The translations under genes and the position numbers were made by a program. The notes below the pieces were generated by a model that was given only the letters and a program-made list of their open reading frames with translations, made no database searches and was not told the origin of the DNA. A stretch of DNA of 64,000 nt, taken from positions 1-64,000 of the forward strand of contig NZ_FOKI01000020.1 in assembly GCF_900111985.1 (NCBI RefSeq), in the 5' to 3' direction. Shown here one piece after another: positions 29,690-39,580 of the stretch (positions within the stretch are counted from its first letter, which is position 1; each line of letters opens with the position of its first letter). Source of the DNA: Clostridium frigidicarnis. GTDB taxonomy: Bacteria; Bacillota; Clostridia; Clostridiales; Clostridiaceae.

Positions 29690-31294
29690 TTATTTATTAT
29701 TTTCTAAGGCTGCCTTAATTAGACCTTTAAATAATGGATGTGGTCTATTAGGTCTTGATTTTAATTCTGGATGGAATTGAGCTGCAACAAACCATGGATG
29801 TTCTTCTATTTCAACAATTTCAACAAGTCTTCCATCAGGAGATGTTCCACTTATAGTAAGTCCCGCTTCACTTAAAACTTTCCTGTATTCATTATTAAAC
29901 TCATATCTATGTCTATGTCTTTCATATATGATTTCTTCTCCATATATTTCAAAAGCCTTAGTATTTTCAATCAACTTACATGGATACAAACCTAGTCTCA
30001 TAGTTCCTCCCATATTTTCTACATCTTTCTGATCTGGCATTAAATCAATAACCGGATATTTCGTTTCTGGTGATATTTCTGAACTATGAGCTCCATCATA
30101 TCCTAAAATTGTCCTAGCATATTCAATTACTGCACATTGCATGCCTAAACATATTCCTAATAATGGTTTTTTATTTTCTCTACCATATTTTATAGCTTCT
30201 ATTTTACCCTGGATTCCTCTATCTCCAAACCCACCTGGTATTAAAATACCATCACAATCCTTTAGTGTTTCACATACATTCCCAGAGTTTACTTCTTCTG
30301 AATTTATCCATTTTATATTAACCTTAGTGTTATTAGCATATCCTCCATGATTTAACGCTTCAACCACCGATATATAAGCATCATGTAGTTCTACATATTT
30401 ACCAACTAATCCTATTTTAACTGTGTTATTCAAGGATTTTATATTATCAACCATATGTTCCCATTCTGTGTTATTTATATCCCTACATCCTAAATGAAAT
30501 TTTTCGCATACAAGGTTATCCAACCCTTCTCTATGTAACATTAATGGAACTTCATATAAATTTTCTGCATCTAAATTTTGTATTACATGGTTTCCATCTA
30601 TATTGCAAAACAGTCCTATTTTATCTTTTAAGTCTTCAGATAAAGACTGTTCTGACCTACAAACTATAACATCTGGCTGAATTCCTATACTTCTTAATTC
30701 CTTAACGGAATGTTGAGTTGGTTTAGTCTTAAGTTCTCCTGCCTTCCCTAAAAATGGAACTAATGTTACATGAATAAAACACACATTGTCTTTACCTACT
30801 TCATATTGTACTTGTCTTATAGCTTCTAAAAAAGGTAAAGATTCTATATCTCCTACTGTTCCACCAATTTCAGTTATAACAACATCTATGTCTTTTTCTT
30901 TCGCCACCCTATATACTCTACTTTTTATTTCATTTGTTATATGTGGAATAACTTGAACAGTTCCACCTAAATACTCACCTTTTCTTTCCTTAGATATTAC
31001 ATTCCAATATACTTTACCAGTAGTTACATTACTGCTTTTTCCTAAATTTTCATCTATAAATCTTTCATAATGCCCTAAGTCTAAATCTGTTTCTGCACCG
31101 TCATCTGTAACAAAAACTTCTCCATGTTGATATGGACTCATTGTTCCTGGATCTACATTTAAATATGGATCAAACTTTTGAATTGAAACTTTTAAACCTC
31201 TATTTTTTAACAATCTTCCTAACGAAGCTGCTGTTATACCTTTTCCTAATGAAGAAACTACTCCACCTGTTACAAAAACATATTTAGTACTCAT
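29690..31294 (-). CDS. pyrG: CTP synthase
   Basis: Aminates UTP to CTP using glutamine. The synthetase domain starts [27 protein letters not shown], and [10 protein letters not shown] opens the glutaminase half, with nucleophile Cys in [17 protein letters not shown] and HPEL near the C-terminus. The ATG at 31294 follows AGGAGGATGCAA; 534 residues. No GGGC initiation signal or clear attenuator, as used by Bacillus pyrG, could be identified upstream. Confidence 0.97.
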   Translation of the reverse strand: MSTKYVFVTGGVVSSLGKGITAASLGRLLKNRGLKVSIQKFDPYLNVDPGTMSPYQHGEVFVTDDGAETDLDLGHYERFIDENLGKSSNVTTGKVYWNVISKERKGEYLGGTVQVIPHITNEIKSRVYRVAKEKDIDVVITEIGGTVGDIESLPFLEAIRQVQYEVGKDNVCFIHVTLVPFLGKAGELKTKPTQHSVKELRSIGIQPDVIVCRSEQSLSEDLKDKIGLFCNIDGNHVIQNLDAENLYEVPLMLHREGLDNLVCEKFHLGCRDINNTEWEHMVDNIKSLNNTVKIGLVGKYVELHDAYISVVEALNHGGYANNTKVNIKWINSEEVNSGNVCETLKDCDGILIPGGFGDRGIQGKIEAIKYGRENKKPLLGICLGMQCAVIEYARTILGYDGAHSSEISPETKYPVIDLMPDQKDVENMGGTMRLGLYPCKLIENTKAFEIYGEEIIYERHRHRYEFNNEYRKVLSEAGLTISGTSPDGRLVEIVEIEEHPWFVAAQFHPELKSRPNRPHPLFKGLIKAALENNK

Positions 31295-31336
31295 TTGCAT
31301 CCTCCTAAAATCCACCTATAATTTTTTATTTTTTTG

Positions 31337-31365
31337 TTGACAATATAATTATTTTATATTAGAAT
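31337..31365 (+). promoter_or_regulatory. Plus-strand promoter-like sequence divergent from pyrG
   Basis: TTGACA (31337-31342), 17 nt, TAGAAT (31360-31365). No plus-strand gene follows. A palindrome GATATTATAATATC (31409-31422) with a T-run (31429-31435) lies about 50 nt downstream, so a very short RNA is possible; it may also be chance in AT-rich DNA. Confidence 0.3.
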
Positions 31366-31471
31366 ATTAATTACCCCATTAAAATGGCACATCTATTTTC
31401 TAAACATAGATATTATAATATCATAGTATTTTTTTATAGGCTATTCTTATATTTCTTTATTTTTTGTCATA

Positions 31472-31759
31472 TTACATCATTTCTTTCAATCTACTCTCTA
31501 ATTCAAAATATTTCTCTCTCAAACTTGAATTTACTAATAATTTCTCTTCTGCTTTTCTAAAATTATATGTCAACATCCTATTATTTGTATCCGGAAGCAA
31601 ATTTTTTAATTTATTTTTGTCATCACATCCATATTTTTTAAGCAATAAAAACAGTAAATATTTACATTCTCTATCTTCTAATATCTTTACAATCTCACTT
31701 TCTGATATATTGTTTCTCTCACACAAGAACTTTATTATGGTTAAATATCTTTCATTCAT
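31472..31759 (-). CDS. Hypothetical small protein
   Basis: Not recognised. The 95-residue product is charged, mostly helical by composition, with no membrane segment (MNERYLTIIKFLCERNNISESEIVKILEDRE at the start, suggesting a small helical DNA- or protein-binding fold; this is a guess). The ATG at 31759 follows GAGAGGTG with 8-nt spacing; the GTG at the longer frame start is part of that site. It lies between ywiB and pyrG as a separate unit. Confidence 0.7.
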   Translation of the reverse strand: MNERYLTIIKFLCERNNISESEIVKILEDRECKYLLFLLLKKYGCDDKNKLKNLLPDTNNRMLTYNFRKAEEKLLVNSSLREKYFELESRLKEMM

Positions 31760-31920
31760 AAAAAATTTCACCTCTCTTTATAGGAAAGTATTGACTTTTC
31801 TATTTTATTTATACATTTATATAAAATAAGCTTTTTAAATACCTTATTTGTATTCCTATTTTTACTATAATATTCTCCTCTATAATTAACTTAAATATTT
31901 CTTTCTACATATTAATTTGC

Positions 31921-31953
31921 AAACAAAAAGATGTGATAAATTTTTATCACATC
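31921..31953 (-). terminator. Terminator of the PP-loop/ywiB pair
   Basis: Hairpin GATGTGATAAA / TTTATCACATC with a 2-4 nt loop; minus-strand tail CTTTTTGTTTG. Confidence 0.85.
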
Positions 31954-32019
31954 CTTTAATAAAATAACTTTGAATTATAAAATCCGTATATGTATTTTTA
32001 TGCGATTAAGTATCTTAAT

Positions 32020-32427
32020 CTATTTAATTTCTATTTCTAAGTTAGTTTTATAAGGTACCTGCCCCTGGACACTCATTTCATACTCTATTACTATTTTTCC
32101 ACCATTATTATCTACTAATATATCTAGCTGCAATGTCTTGGTTCTAAGTTCTAATACCCCATAAGGAGTATTGTAAAGAGACACATTTTCTTTTCCCTTT
32201 TCAAAATTCATCAAAGCAGTAGTGCTACCTTCCCTTATAAGCTCTACAGACTTATCAAATATATTTAAAGTGGTTATAGTGCCTTCCATACCTGATAATT
32301 CAGTTTCCTTATATACAGCTTTAAATCCTTTATCTAATATAAAAAACTCTCCTGGAGTTACGACGGAAATTCCATCCTGATCTATATCCTGAGAACTTTT
32401 AATAGATATTATAGCCTTCTTTTCCAT
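32020..32427 (-). CDS. ywiB: YwiB family protein (DUF1934, small beta barrel)
   Basis: The 135 residues have the alternating beta pattern of DUF1934, with an YKETELSGMEGTITTLNIF stretch and C-terminal ELRTKTLQLDILVDNNGGKIVIEYEM. The family has a calycin-like barrel and no assigned function. The ATG at 32427 was preferred to a GTG inside the ribosome binding site GAAGGGTG. It follows the PP-loop enzyme by 13 nt. Confidence 0.8.
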   Translation of the reverse strand: MEKKAIISIKSSQDIDQDGISVVTPGEFFILDKGFKAVYKETELSGMEGTITTLNIFDKSVELIREGSTTALMNFEKGKENVSLYNTPYGVLELRTKTLQLDILVDNNGGKIVIEYEMSVQGQVPYKTNLEIEIK

Positions 32428-32440
32428 ATTATTCACCCTT

Positions 32441-33427
32441 CTAATTATTAATCATGTACTGCTTTAGCTCTTCTTCAGTAGCTGGCTTAACAGTTATGAT
32501 ATTTTGTAATGGTTTAGTGTAATGACCATATTTAACTTCTAGAGTTTCCTCATTTTTACCTTTAGAGTATCTACCTGCAACCTTAGCAGCAAACTCAATT
32601 TCTTCTTTTGATGGGTTTCCAATAATAGCAATCATTGCTCCTGCGAATTTTGCTGGAAAAAACACTATATCTTCTTTTGTTATACATTTTTTAGCATTAA
32701 TTGTTTCCTCTTCAGTTCTCGTTGCCACTATTTTTGCATTTGGAGATAACCTGAAATGTCTACCATATTTCAATAAATTTATATCTTTTTCTTCAATATT
32801 TTTTCTATTTTCCATCAAATCTTCTAATCTTATAGAATAATTAGGTTCAGTTAACTTACATCCACCTGCTGGTGATGGGTAATCTACAATCCCCCATTTT
32901 TCTGCCAATTCAATTTGAGCAGTTCTTGTTCTCCCGCTTATGTCCAACAATTTTTCTCTATCTACTAATCCATTTAGTTCCATTTCTGTTGGTTCTATGT
33001 TCTTTGCACATAAAGGTCTTAAAATTTTGTTACTAAACCCAGATTCCTTCTTTACTAAATCAAGAGATCTTTTATTTTGTGACATAGGTCTTTGATTCAG
33101 CACCTCTCCTGTTATAATAAAATCTGCATTAAACTTTTCCAATAATTCCCCCGCATAAGTCATCATCATAGCATGACAGTCTATACACGGATTCATATTT
33201 TTACCATACCCATGCTTTGGGTTTTTAACCATTTCAAAATGTTCTTCTGAAAAATCAACAATTTCTAATGGCATATCTATTTGTTTACACATTTTTATAG
33301 CATTTTCAGGTGAGAAAAAATATGATTTAAAACATATTCCAATAACTTCAATTCCTTGTTCCTTTATAAGCTTAGCAGCTAATAAGCTGTCTAATCCACC
33401 TGATACCATGGCTAATACTCTTGTCAT
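32441..33427 (-). CDS. PP-loop ATPase, predicted RNA thiolation enzyme with NFACT-R-like tail
   Basis: The ATP pyrophosphatase loop VSGGLDSLLAAKL is at residues 8-20. NPCIDCHAMM carries a CxxC, and YPSPAGGCKLTEP another Cys, the layout of MnmA/ThiI-type sulfur transfer to RNA. The tail VFFPAKFAGAMIAIIGNPSKEEIEFAAKVAGRYSKGK resembles the NFACT-R (DUF814) RNA-binding module found fused to such PP-loops. Substrate RNA is unknown. 328 residues, start after GGAGTTG. It is annotated in databases under varied thiouridylase-like names, so no symbol is given. Confidence 0.8.
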   Translation of the reverse strand: MTRVLAMVSGGLDSLLAAKLIKEQGIEVIGICFKSYFFSPENAIKMCKQIDMPLEIVDFSEEHFEMVKNPKHGYGKNMNPCIDCHAMMMTYAGELLEKFNADFIITGEVLNQRPMSQNKRSLDLVKKESGFSNKILRPLCAKNIEPTEMELNGLVDREKLLDISGRTRTAQIELAEKWGIVDYPSPAGGCKLTEPNYSIRLEDLMENRKNIEEKDINLLKYGRHFRLSPNAKIVATRTEEETINAKKCITKEDIVFFPAKFAGAMIAIIGNPSKEEIEFAAKVAGRYSKGKNEETLEVKYGHYTKPLQNIITVKPATEEELKQYMINN

Positions 33428-33653
33428 ATACTCAACTCCTAAATATTATTCATAATAACTAGTTTATTGATTTTAACTGAATTTATCAAGTATGTTTTTT
33501 TTAACTTTAAGGTAAATTTAATTTAAGCTAAATATTACTATGTTATAATATACTATCTGTAAATTTTATTGATTTATTCTTAATTAATTATATCCTTATA
33601 CTGCAATGTATAGATATAATTATTTTAAAATATGTTAGAGGTGTAAAATAGAA

Positions 33654-34781
33654 ATGAAAATTTTAATGTTGTCAGTATCAGCTGGTGGTGGACATATGAA
33701 TGCAGCCATAGCTCTAAAAACATATATATGTAAAAATTATAATCATTTTGAAGTTGAAATAATAGATACTATAAAATATATAAATCCAATTTTAGATAAA
33801 CTTATAATAGGTAGTTATCTAAAAAGTTTAAAATTATCTCCAAATATATTCGGAATGATTTATAATTATTCTGAGACCGATCAAAATATATCAACTATAA
33901 CAAATAAAGTAAACGAACTACTTTCTTATAAAATACACCCCTTAATAGAAAGTTTTAATCCTGATATTATAATATCAACACATCCATTTTCAACAGAGAT
34001 GCTTTCCATCCTAAAAGGGAAAGATTTAATAGATATGCCTTGTGTAACAATTATGACCGATTATTCTTCTCATAATCTTTGGCTTCACCCTAATGTAAAT
34101 GCTTATATAGTATCAAATGATACTATGATAAAGGAAATGTTAGAGAAGAATGTATGTGAAGATGTAATTTTCCCTTATGGAATACCTGTATCTCCTGATT
34201 TTACTACTCCACATAATAAGAGTACTACACTATCCTCATTAGACTTAAACTGTGATAAGGACACCTTATTGCTTATGGGTGGTAGTTTAGGAATGGGGAA
34301 CATATTAGATGTATATAATGAGTTAATATCAATACCTATAGATTTTCAAATCATTATATTAGCGGGAAAAAATGATAAGCTACTTTCATCACTAAACGAA
34401 TTAACCTGTAATTCTTCGAAAGAAACTAGAATTATAGGTTTTACAAAGGAAGTTAATAAATATATGCAAGCCTGTGATCTTCTAATAACTAAACCAGGTG
34501 GTCTCACAATTACCGAAGCATTAGTTTCAGGGCTTCCTATGGCAATTTTTTCTCCTATACCTGGCCAAGAGGAAAAAAATGCAGAGTTTCTCTTAAAACA
34601 TAATGTTGCCATAGACTTATATGACGGTTTTAATTGTAAGGATAAAATATATAGACTTTTGAATAATAAAAAAGTTTTAAATGAAATGAAATTTAATGCT
34701 ATAAAACTTAGTAAACCCGATTCCTGCAAAAATATTTTGCCATTGTTAGAGTCCTTACATAAAAATAAGAATGAGATATAA
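33654..34781 (+). CDS. UgtP/MGDG-synthase-like diacylglycerol glycosyltransferase
   Basis: The N-terminus MKILMLSVSAGGGHMNAA is the lipid-acceptor motif of monogalactosyl-diacylglycerol synthases and UgtP. LLMGGSLGMGN and ITKPGGLTITEALVSGLPMAIFSPIPGQEEKNAEFL form the GT-B nucleotide-sugar site. It should glycosylate diacylglycerol at the membrane face; the sugar cannot be told. It is a single plus-strand gene divergent from the PP-loop gene, with a TATAAT-like box around 33542-33547, and ends in a bidirectional terminator. Confidence 0.85.
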   Translation: MKILMLSVSAGGGHMNAAIALKTYICKNYNHFEVEIIDTIKYINPILDKLIIGSYLKSLKLSPNIFGMIYNYSETDQNISTITNKVNELLSYKIHPLIESFNPDIIISTHPFSTEMLSILKGKDLIDMPCVTIMTDYSSHNLWLHPNVNAYIVSNDTMIKEMLEKNVCEDVIFPYGIPVSPDFTTPHNKSTTLSSLDLNCDKDTLLLMGGSLGMGNILDVYNELISIPIDFQIIILAGKNDKLLSSLNELTCNSSKETRIIGFTKEVNKYMQACDLLITKPGGLTITEALVSGLPMAIFSPIPGQEEKNAEFLLKHNVAIDLYDGFNCKDKIYRLLNNKKVLNEMKFNAIKLSKPDSCKNILPLLESLHKNKNEI

Positions 34782-34802
34782 AACATTCTCATTCTTATTT
34801 TT
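34761..34802. terminator. Bidirectional terminator between the UgtP-like gene and spoIIR
   Basis: Perfect 16-bp arms (34761-34776 and 34787-34802), with A-run and T-run outside the GC-bearing part, span the stop of the plus-strand gene and the end of spoIIR. It serves both directions. Confidence 0.9.
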
Positions 34803-35433
34803 CAATTAATTCTTTTATAACTTCAAATACCTTAGACTTAACTTTTATATTATCCTTATTATCACAAACCATTTCCATCTCATTTTTATCTAATACTGAT
34901 CCAAGTTCCTCTTTTGTTTTTTCATTTTCAATTTGTCCTTTTGTTACATCAACAAAACATAATGGTGGAAACATAACACACCACCAATTTTGACCTTTAT
35001 AATCCCCAATAAGAACCCTATAAGCTTCGTACTCACCTTGTGGAAGAACTATATCTCCATATTGCTTAACCGGGAAATTTTCTTTTTGAAGTTCTGTCTT
35101 AACTTCATAGGAATATCCATTATCTTTTATAATTTTATCTGCTATTTTTTTTATTTCTTCGTCATTTTTTAGAAGTATCTCTCTAGACTCTTCAATAGAT
35201 TTACTTTCTGATAATTTTGGTTGTATAAACTTTATGATTTCATCTTTCACCTTAAGTTTTAATTCTTGATCATCTTTTGTATCACTATTAGCTAATACAT
35301 GAAATCTTATTATTTTTTCACTTATATCTTCTGTCATTTTAGTATCTGCTTTTTTTATGAAAACTTGTCCTATAATTTCACATCCAAATATCATTATTAC
35401 TATAATAATGGTTCCCCTTAAAAATCTTTTCAT
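34795..35433 (-). CDS. spoIIR: SpoIIR, intercompartmental signalling protein
   Basis: Made in the forespore under sigma-F and exported to the intermembrane space, SpoIIR triggers SpoIIGA to process pro-sigma-E in the mother cell. One N-terminal hydrophobic segment (about 7-27) is followed by the family block IRFHVLANSDTKDDQELKLKVKDEI and the C-terminal YRVLIGDYKGQNWWCVMFPPLCFVD. 212 residues, start after GAGGGG. In Bacillus it lies next to prmC; here it is about 8 kb away. Confidence 0.94.
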   Translation of the reverse strand: MKRFLRGTIIIVIMIFGCEIIGQVFIKKADTKMTEDISEKIIRFHVLANSDTKDDQELKLKVKDEIIKFIQPKLSESKSIEESREILLKNDEEIKKIADKIIKDNGYSYEVKTELQKENFPVKQYGDIVLPQGEYEAYRVLIGDYKGQNWWCVMFPPLCFVDVTKGQIENEKTKEELGSVLDKNEMEMVCDNKDNIKVKSKVFEVIKELIEK

Positions 35434-35492
35434 TTTATATCGCCCCTCTCATTAAAGATTATTTACATTTATTGTTTTTTTAAACATAAAAC

Positions 35493-35529
35493 AAAAAAGA
35501 TTTAGAAATTTTCATTCTAAATCTTTTTT
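35493..35529 (-). terminator. Terminator of the gerA operon
   Basis: Perfect 15-bp hairpin AAAAAAGATTTAGAA / complement directly after the gerAC stop; minus-strand tail TTTTTTGTTTTATG. Confidence 0.88.
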
Positions 35530-36717
35530 TTATTTTATTACTCCTAATTGTCTTATATGGCTCTTGACACTTACTTTTATATCACTTTCCTTAAAAGCTT
35601 CATCCCAATTATCTTTTATCTCATTCCAAATAGATGGATTAAATTTTTCTATATGATTACTTATTTCTAACAAATCTACATTTAAATTTCCCCTCATCAA
35701 TTGACAAAGTTGTTCACATTCTGATCCTATTTTTTTATCAAACAGTTCTTCTATAGCTGTAACTTTATCCCCACTTAAAGTCCTCTCTTCCCCTAAATAA
35801 CCACTGTTTGCCTTTCCTTCAATTTCCAATTCAAGGTTTACATGAAGTTTTTCATCATAGCTAACCTTAGTTCTTTTAAGTATTCCATTTATTTCATAGT
35901 CTATAGGATGACCATTGTAATATAAAACTGATTTTATTCCTTTAGCCTGCCCTCTTAAAAGTTCTAAACTTGTAGTTTCTACTTCATTTAATCTTCCTTT
36001 TAACTTATTATTTTTTAATACAGCTGTTCCTGATAAAACAACTTCATTTGTATCACCATTTAAACTCATTATAGGTAACATACCTATATTCCTTGATGAC
36101 GCCATAATTAAAAACTCATTTAAGGTCACTGGTATAGCTGCTGCACTTTTTTCTGCATTATCTAAAACGCCATTTATATATACTTGAATGTGTTTATCTA
36201 TTGGAATTTTTCCTTTAACAAATTCATTTGGAGGTCCATCACTCATTATCATATACATTTTTCTATTAATTTTAGGTTGCCTTTGGATATAGTCCATTAC
36301 TTCTTTAACTGTTTCTTCATAGCCTAAAAGATCTCTACTTAAAATAAGTAATCGTGTATGATCCAAATATATATATCTGCCACTTTTCATAGATGCTTGT
36401 GTAATTGCGCCATCCATAGAATATGTATTTACTTCCAAAGACTGATCACCTGATATAATCCCTTTTTGCGTAGAAAATTCACTTAAATCTGGAAATGAAT
36501 ACCCTACCTTTATCTTTTTCAACTCTTCATTAGGTATAATCTCTTCTGGTTTTTTATCTTTAACCTTTTTTCCCTTGTCTATATCTTTCGCAATATCAAC
36601 ACCTATAGTTGATACGAATACCCTTCTGTCAATTTCAACCTTATCCCAACATCCTGTAAAAAACAAACTACTGATAAGAGAGATGATAATAAGAATAAAT
36701 GATTTTTTATTTCTCAT
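35530..36717 (-). CDS. gerAC: Germinant receptor subunit C (GerAC, lipoprotein)
   Basis: Outer-face lipoprotein of the nutrient receptor in the spore inner membrane. The signal peptide ends in the lipobox FFTGCWD (Cys at about 23). DRRVFVSTIGVDIAKD, GRYIYLDHTRLLILSRDLL and the C-terminal SVKSHIRQLG are typical of Ger(x)C. 395 residues. Its start overlaps gerAB by 11 nt, indicating coupled translation. Confidence 0.94.
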   Translation of the reverse strand: MRNKKSFILIIISLISSLFFTGCWDKVEIDRRVFVSTIGVDIAKDIDKGKKVKDKKPEEIIPNEELKKIKVGYSFPDLSEFSTQKGIISGDQSLEVNTYSMDGAITQASMKSGRYIYLDHTRLLILSRDLLGYEETVKEVMDYIQRQPKINRKMYMIMSDGPPNEFVKGKIPIDKHIQVYINGVLDNAEKSAAAIPVTLNEFLIMASSRNIGMLPIMSLNGDTNEVVLSGTAVLKNNKLKGRLNEVETTSLELLRGQAKGIKSVLYYNGHPIDYEINGILKRTKVSYDEKLHVNLELEIEGKANSGYLGEERTLSGDKVTAIEELFDKKIGSECEQLCQLMRGNLNVDLLEISNHIEKFNPSIWNEIKDNWDEAFKESDIKVSVKSHIRQLGVIK

Positions 36718-37810
36718 TTTCTACTCCCCCTTTTCTATAAATCCTAAACTTAGTAGCCACAAGTAAAATTATAGGGATAATTATTATATTTAGAATCATT
36801 ATAGGTAAAAAAAGATTCTTTCCTATCTTAATTACAGCCTCAGTATTGCTAGGATATAATGCAATAGCATATATTATAGGAACAATAATAACTGATACTA
36901 TCTTCTCCCTTTTCAGATTAAAACTTTCCTTCAATATATTGGATGAAAAAAAGATTAAATTACAAACTGTACTAAAGTTAAAAACTATCCATAGAGCCAT
37001 TATAAATCCTTCCCATCTTTCAATAAAGGCTCCAGGTATATCTACTGCAGTAACCATAGTTATTGTTGGCCACATTATTTTTTTTAGTTCATATTTTGAA
37101 AATATTGCCAAGCAAGCAATTACTACAATACTATAAAATACGCTTATAAAAGCACTTGCTGATAATGAGCTTTTTAATATTTTTTTCCTGTCACTTAATA
37201 TTGGACTAAATAGAAACATGATTTCAAATCCTGCAAAAACCCCAATTGTTGAATAGAAACTTTTAAAATAATTGTCCATAGAAACTTGACCTATTGGTAA
37301 AATATTTGTCATGTCACATCCTTTTAATAAAACAAGTCCTATAAATATAGTTGGTATAAACATAATAAAAAATAAAATCTCGTTAAATCTTGCCAGTGTA
37401 CTCCTGCTATAACTTGTTACAAAAGCGCCTGAAAGTATTATTGTTATAAGTAAAAATTCAGTTGGAGTTCTTTCTAGCAAATACTTTTTTAAAACATCTA
37501 CAAAACTTCTAACTTGGATAGAAGTTGCTAATATTAAATAGAAAGTAAATATAAGTATTATTATATGTCCTACCCATTTACCTAATAAATCAATAACTAT
37601 CGTATTAAAACTGTTATAATTATTTAATTTTATAATTTTACTTATAATATATACAATTACACTAAAAAACGCACCTGCTATTAACGTTATTATCCATCCA
37701 TTTGTTTCAACAGTTTCAGTAAGTTCTCTTGGATAAGAGAAAATCCCCACTCCTATAGCAGTTACAACTAAGGAAGCAAATAGTCCAAATGGTCTTATAG
37801 TTTCCTTCAT
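36707..37810 (-). CDS. gerAB: Germinant receptor subunit B (GerAB, APC-fold)
   Basis: Ten-helix membrane protein of the amino acid permease fold, thought to bind the germinant. 367 residues with FGLFASLVVTAIGVGIFSYPREL at the first helix and a family-typical GFEIMFLFSPIL. It lies between gerAA and gerAC. Confidence 0.93.
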   Translation of the reverse strand: MKETIRPFGLFASLVVTAIGVGIFSYPRELTETVETNGWIITLIAGAFFSVIVYIISKIIKLNNYNSFNTIVIDLLGKWVGHIIILIFTFYLILATSIQVRSFVDVLKKYLLERTPTEFLLITIILSGAFVTSYSRSTLARFNEILFFIMFIPTIFIGLVLLKGCDMTNILPIGQVSMDNYFKSFYSTIGVFAGFEIMFLFSPILSDRKKILKSSLSASAFISVFYSIVVIACLAIFSKYELKKIMWPTITMVTAVDIPGAFIERWEGFIMALWIVFNFSTVCNLIFFSSNILKESFNLKREKIVSVIIVPIIYAIALYPSNTEAVIKIGKNLFLPIMILNIIIIPIILLVATKFRIYRKGGVENEK

Positions 37811-37836
37811 AAATAATCCCTCTTCCTTTTTCTTAG

Positions 37837-39294
37837 TTATTTTTGTCTTACTTTATCCTCTGTATCCATGAATTTAGGTCTATCTTTAAAATATTGAATT
37901 GGATATTTAAAAAATAAATCTTTAAAATCTCTTTTGTTTGTATTAGCTACTGGAGATAAATATGAAACACCAAAACTCTCTAACTTAACTAAGTAAATTA
38001 ATAGTATTATCATTGTTATTGTTATTCCATATAAGCCAACAATTGATGCTGCTATCAATGTAATAACTCTAATTATCCTAAAAGCAAAAGTAACTTCATA
38101 ATTTGATGTAACAAAACTAGAGATAGTTGTTAATGCTACAATAATAACCATTATAGGACTTACAATCCCGGCACTTACTGCCGCCTGCCCAATTATTAAA
38201 CCACCTACAATACCTATTGTTGCTCCTATAGCTTTAGGAAACCGGACTATAGCCTCCATAAGCAATGCCATACTTAATTCCATTATAAAAGCTTCTATAA
38301 ATGCAGGAAATGGAACGCCTTCTCTAGAGGCTGCTATAGAATATGCTAGCTTTGTTGGTATTATCGAAGTATGAAATGAAGTTATAGCTACATACATAGC
38401 TGGCATAGTTAGTGAAATAACAATGGAAAAGAAACGTAGAACTCTTACACAACTTGAATAAATCCATCTTTGATAATAATCATCTGGAGACTGGAACAAC
38501 ATAGGCAATGTTGTTGGTACAATAAGCGCAAATGGTGAATTATCAACTAAGATAGCTACTCTTCCTTCATACAAAGCTGCTGCCACCACATCTGGTCTTT
38601 CTGTAGCTTGAATTTGTGGAAACAAGCTCCATTTATCATCTTCTATTAATTGTTCTATATACCCACTATCTAATACTGCGTCTATATCTATTCCGCCTAT
38701 CCTTTCATATACCTTTTGTAGCACATCCTGATTTACTATATCCTTTATGTATAACACTGCACAATCCGTTTTAGATCTACTACCAACGGTCTTTGCAACT
38801 ATTTTAAATCTAGTATCTCTTATTCGCCTTCTTATTAACGCTGTGTTGAATCTTATAACTTCTGTAAGACCTTCTCTTGATCCCCTAATGACTGTTTCTC
38901 CTGATGGTTCTCCAACTCCTTTGTTAGCCCATGCTCTAAGTGCTAACACACATGCAGTATCCTCACCATCAAATAACATTAATGCTTCTCCCGCTAAAAC
39001 CCCATCTACGCCTTCTTTAAGCTTTTTTATTTTCCTTAAATCACTTAAAGCCATTACATTTTCAATTATTCCATCTATATCTAAACTTTTTTCAGCAAAC
39101 ATTAAGTTTTTTATTACGAAATCATCTATCAATTCCTTCTCAGTCATTCCATCTATGTATATTACAGAAATTTTCTTATCACCCATCTTAAATTCTCTAA
39201 ATACAACGTCTGAAGAATTTTCAAATAAACCTCTTATATATTCTAAATTATTATCTATAGATATATTTATCTCATCTCTTATATCTTCTTGCAA
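37837..39294 (-). CDS. gerAA: Germinant receptor subunit A (GerAA)
   Basis: The 485-residue subunit has a soluble N-terminal part (to about 280) and four to five membrane helices. GVGEPSGETVIRGSREGLTEVIRFNTALIRRRIRD and PSPDDYY-like SPDDYYQRW, plus VPFPAFIEAFIMELSMALLMEA, are hallmarks. The start is TTG at 39294 after GGGAGGAGG. As first large gene it probably carries a sigma-G promoter, not resolved here. Germinant specificity cannot be predicted. Confidence 0.95.
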   Translation of the reverse strand: MQEDIRDEINISIDNNLEYIRGLFENSSDVVFREFKMGDKKISVIYIDGMTEKELIDDFVIKNLMFAEKSLDIDGIIENVMALSDLRKIKKLKEGVDGVLAGEALMLFDGEDTACVLALRAWANKGVGEPSGETVIRGSREGLTEVIRFNTALIRRRIRDTRFKIVAKTVGSRSKTDCAVLYIKDIVNQDVLQKVYERIGGIDIDAVLDSGYIEQLIEDDKWSLFPQIQATERPDVVAAALYEGRVAILVDNSPFALIVPTTLPMLFQSPDDYYQRWIYSSCVRVLRFFSIVISLTMPAMYVAITSFHTSIIPTKLAYSIAASREGVPFPAFIEAFIMELSMALLMEAIVRFPKAIGATIGIVGGLIIGQAAVSAGIVSPIMVIIVALTTISSFVTSNYEVTFAFRIIRVITLIAASIVGLYGITITMIILLIYLVKLESFGVSYLSPVANTNKRDFKDLFFKYPIQYFKDRPKFMDTEDKVRQK

Positions 39295-39308
39295 ATTTAT
39301 CCTCCTCC

Positions 39309-39500
39309 CTAAAAAAATCTTGCTGCAACAAAAAGTATAAAACTTAATATTGAAACTATAACTGATACTTTTTTAGATAATTTAAAAGCTTTAAAATCAC
39401 CTTCTTTTTTATACGATTTACTTGTAAAATTATATACAAAAAAACAATATCCTAAGGTCATTACTAAAAAATAATAATCAAATACCTCTAAAAAGTTCAT
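39309..39500 (-). CDS. Small membrane protein upstream of the gerA operon
   Basis: 63 residues with two hydrophobic segments (about 8-25 and 44-62) around a basic loop. The ATG has a strong site GAGGAGAAGAG. It ends 15 nt before gerAA in the same direction, so it may be part of the germination operon, comparable in place to small GerD-like or fourth (D-type) receptor subunits of other spore formers, but with no proven similarity. Confidence 0.65.
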   Translation of the reverse strand: MNFLEVFDYYFLVMTLGYCFFVYNFTSKSYKKEGDFKAFKLSKKVSVIVSILSFILFVAARFF

Positions 39501-39580
39501 ATGCTCTTCTCCTCGCAGAAATCATTTCCCACTTATTTTTTTCAATATCCCCAAATTATATACATTATTAACATATATAA

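Noticed and set aside
31464-31829. 121-codon plus-strand frame downstream of the pyrG-divergent promoter
   Set aside because: It is opposite the small gene at 31472-31759, has no ribosome binding site and gives a Phe/Ser/Leu-rich low-complexity product.
38747-39340. 197-codon open frame on the plus strand
   Set aside because: It lies wholly opposite gerAA, whose motifs are intact; its Ser/Asn-rich product looks like reverse-strand translation.
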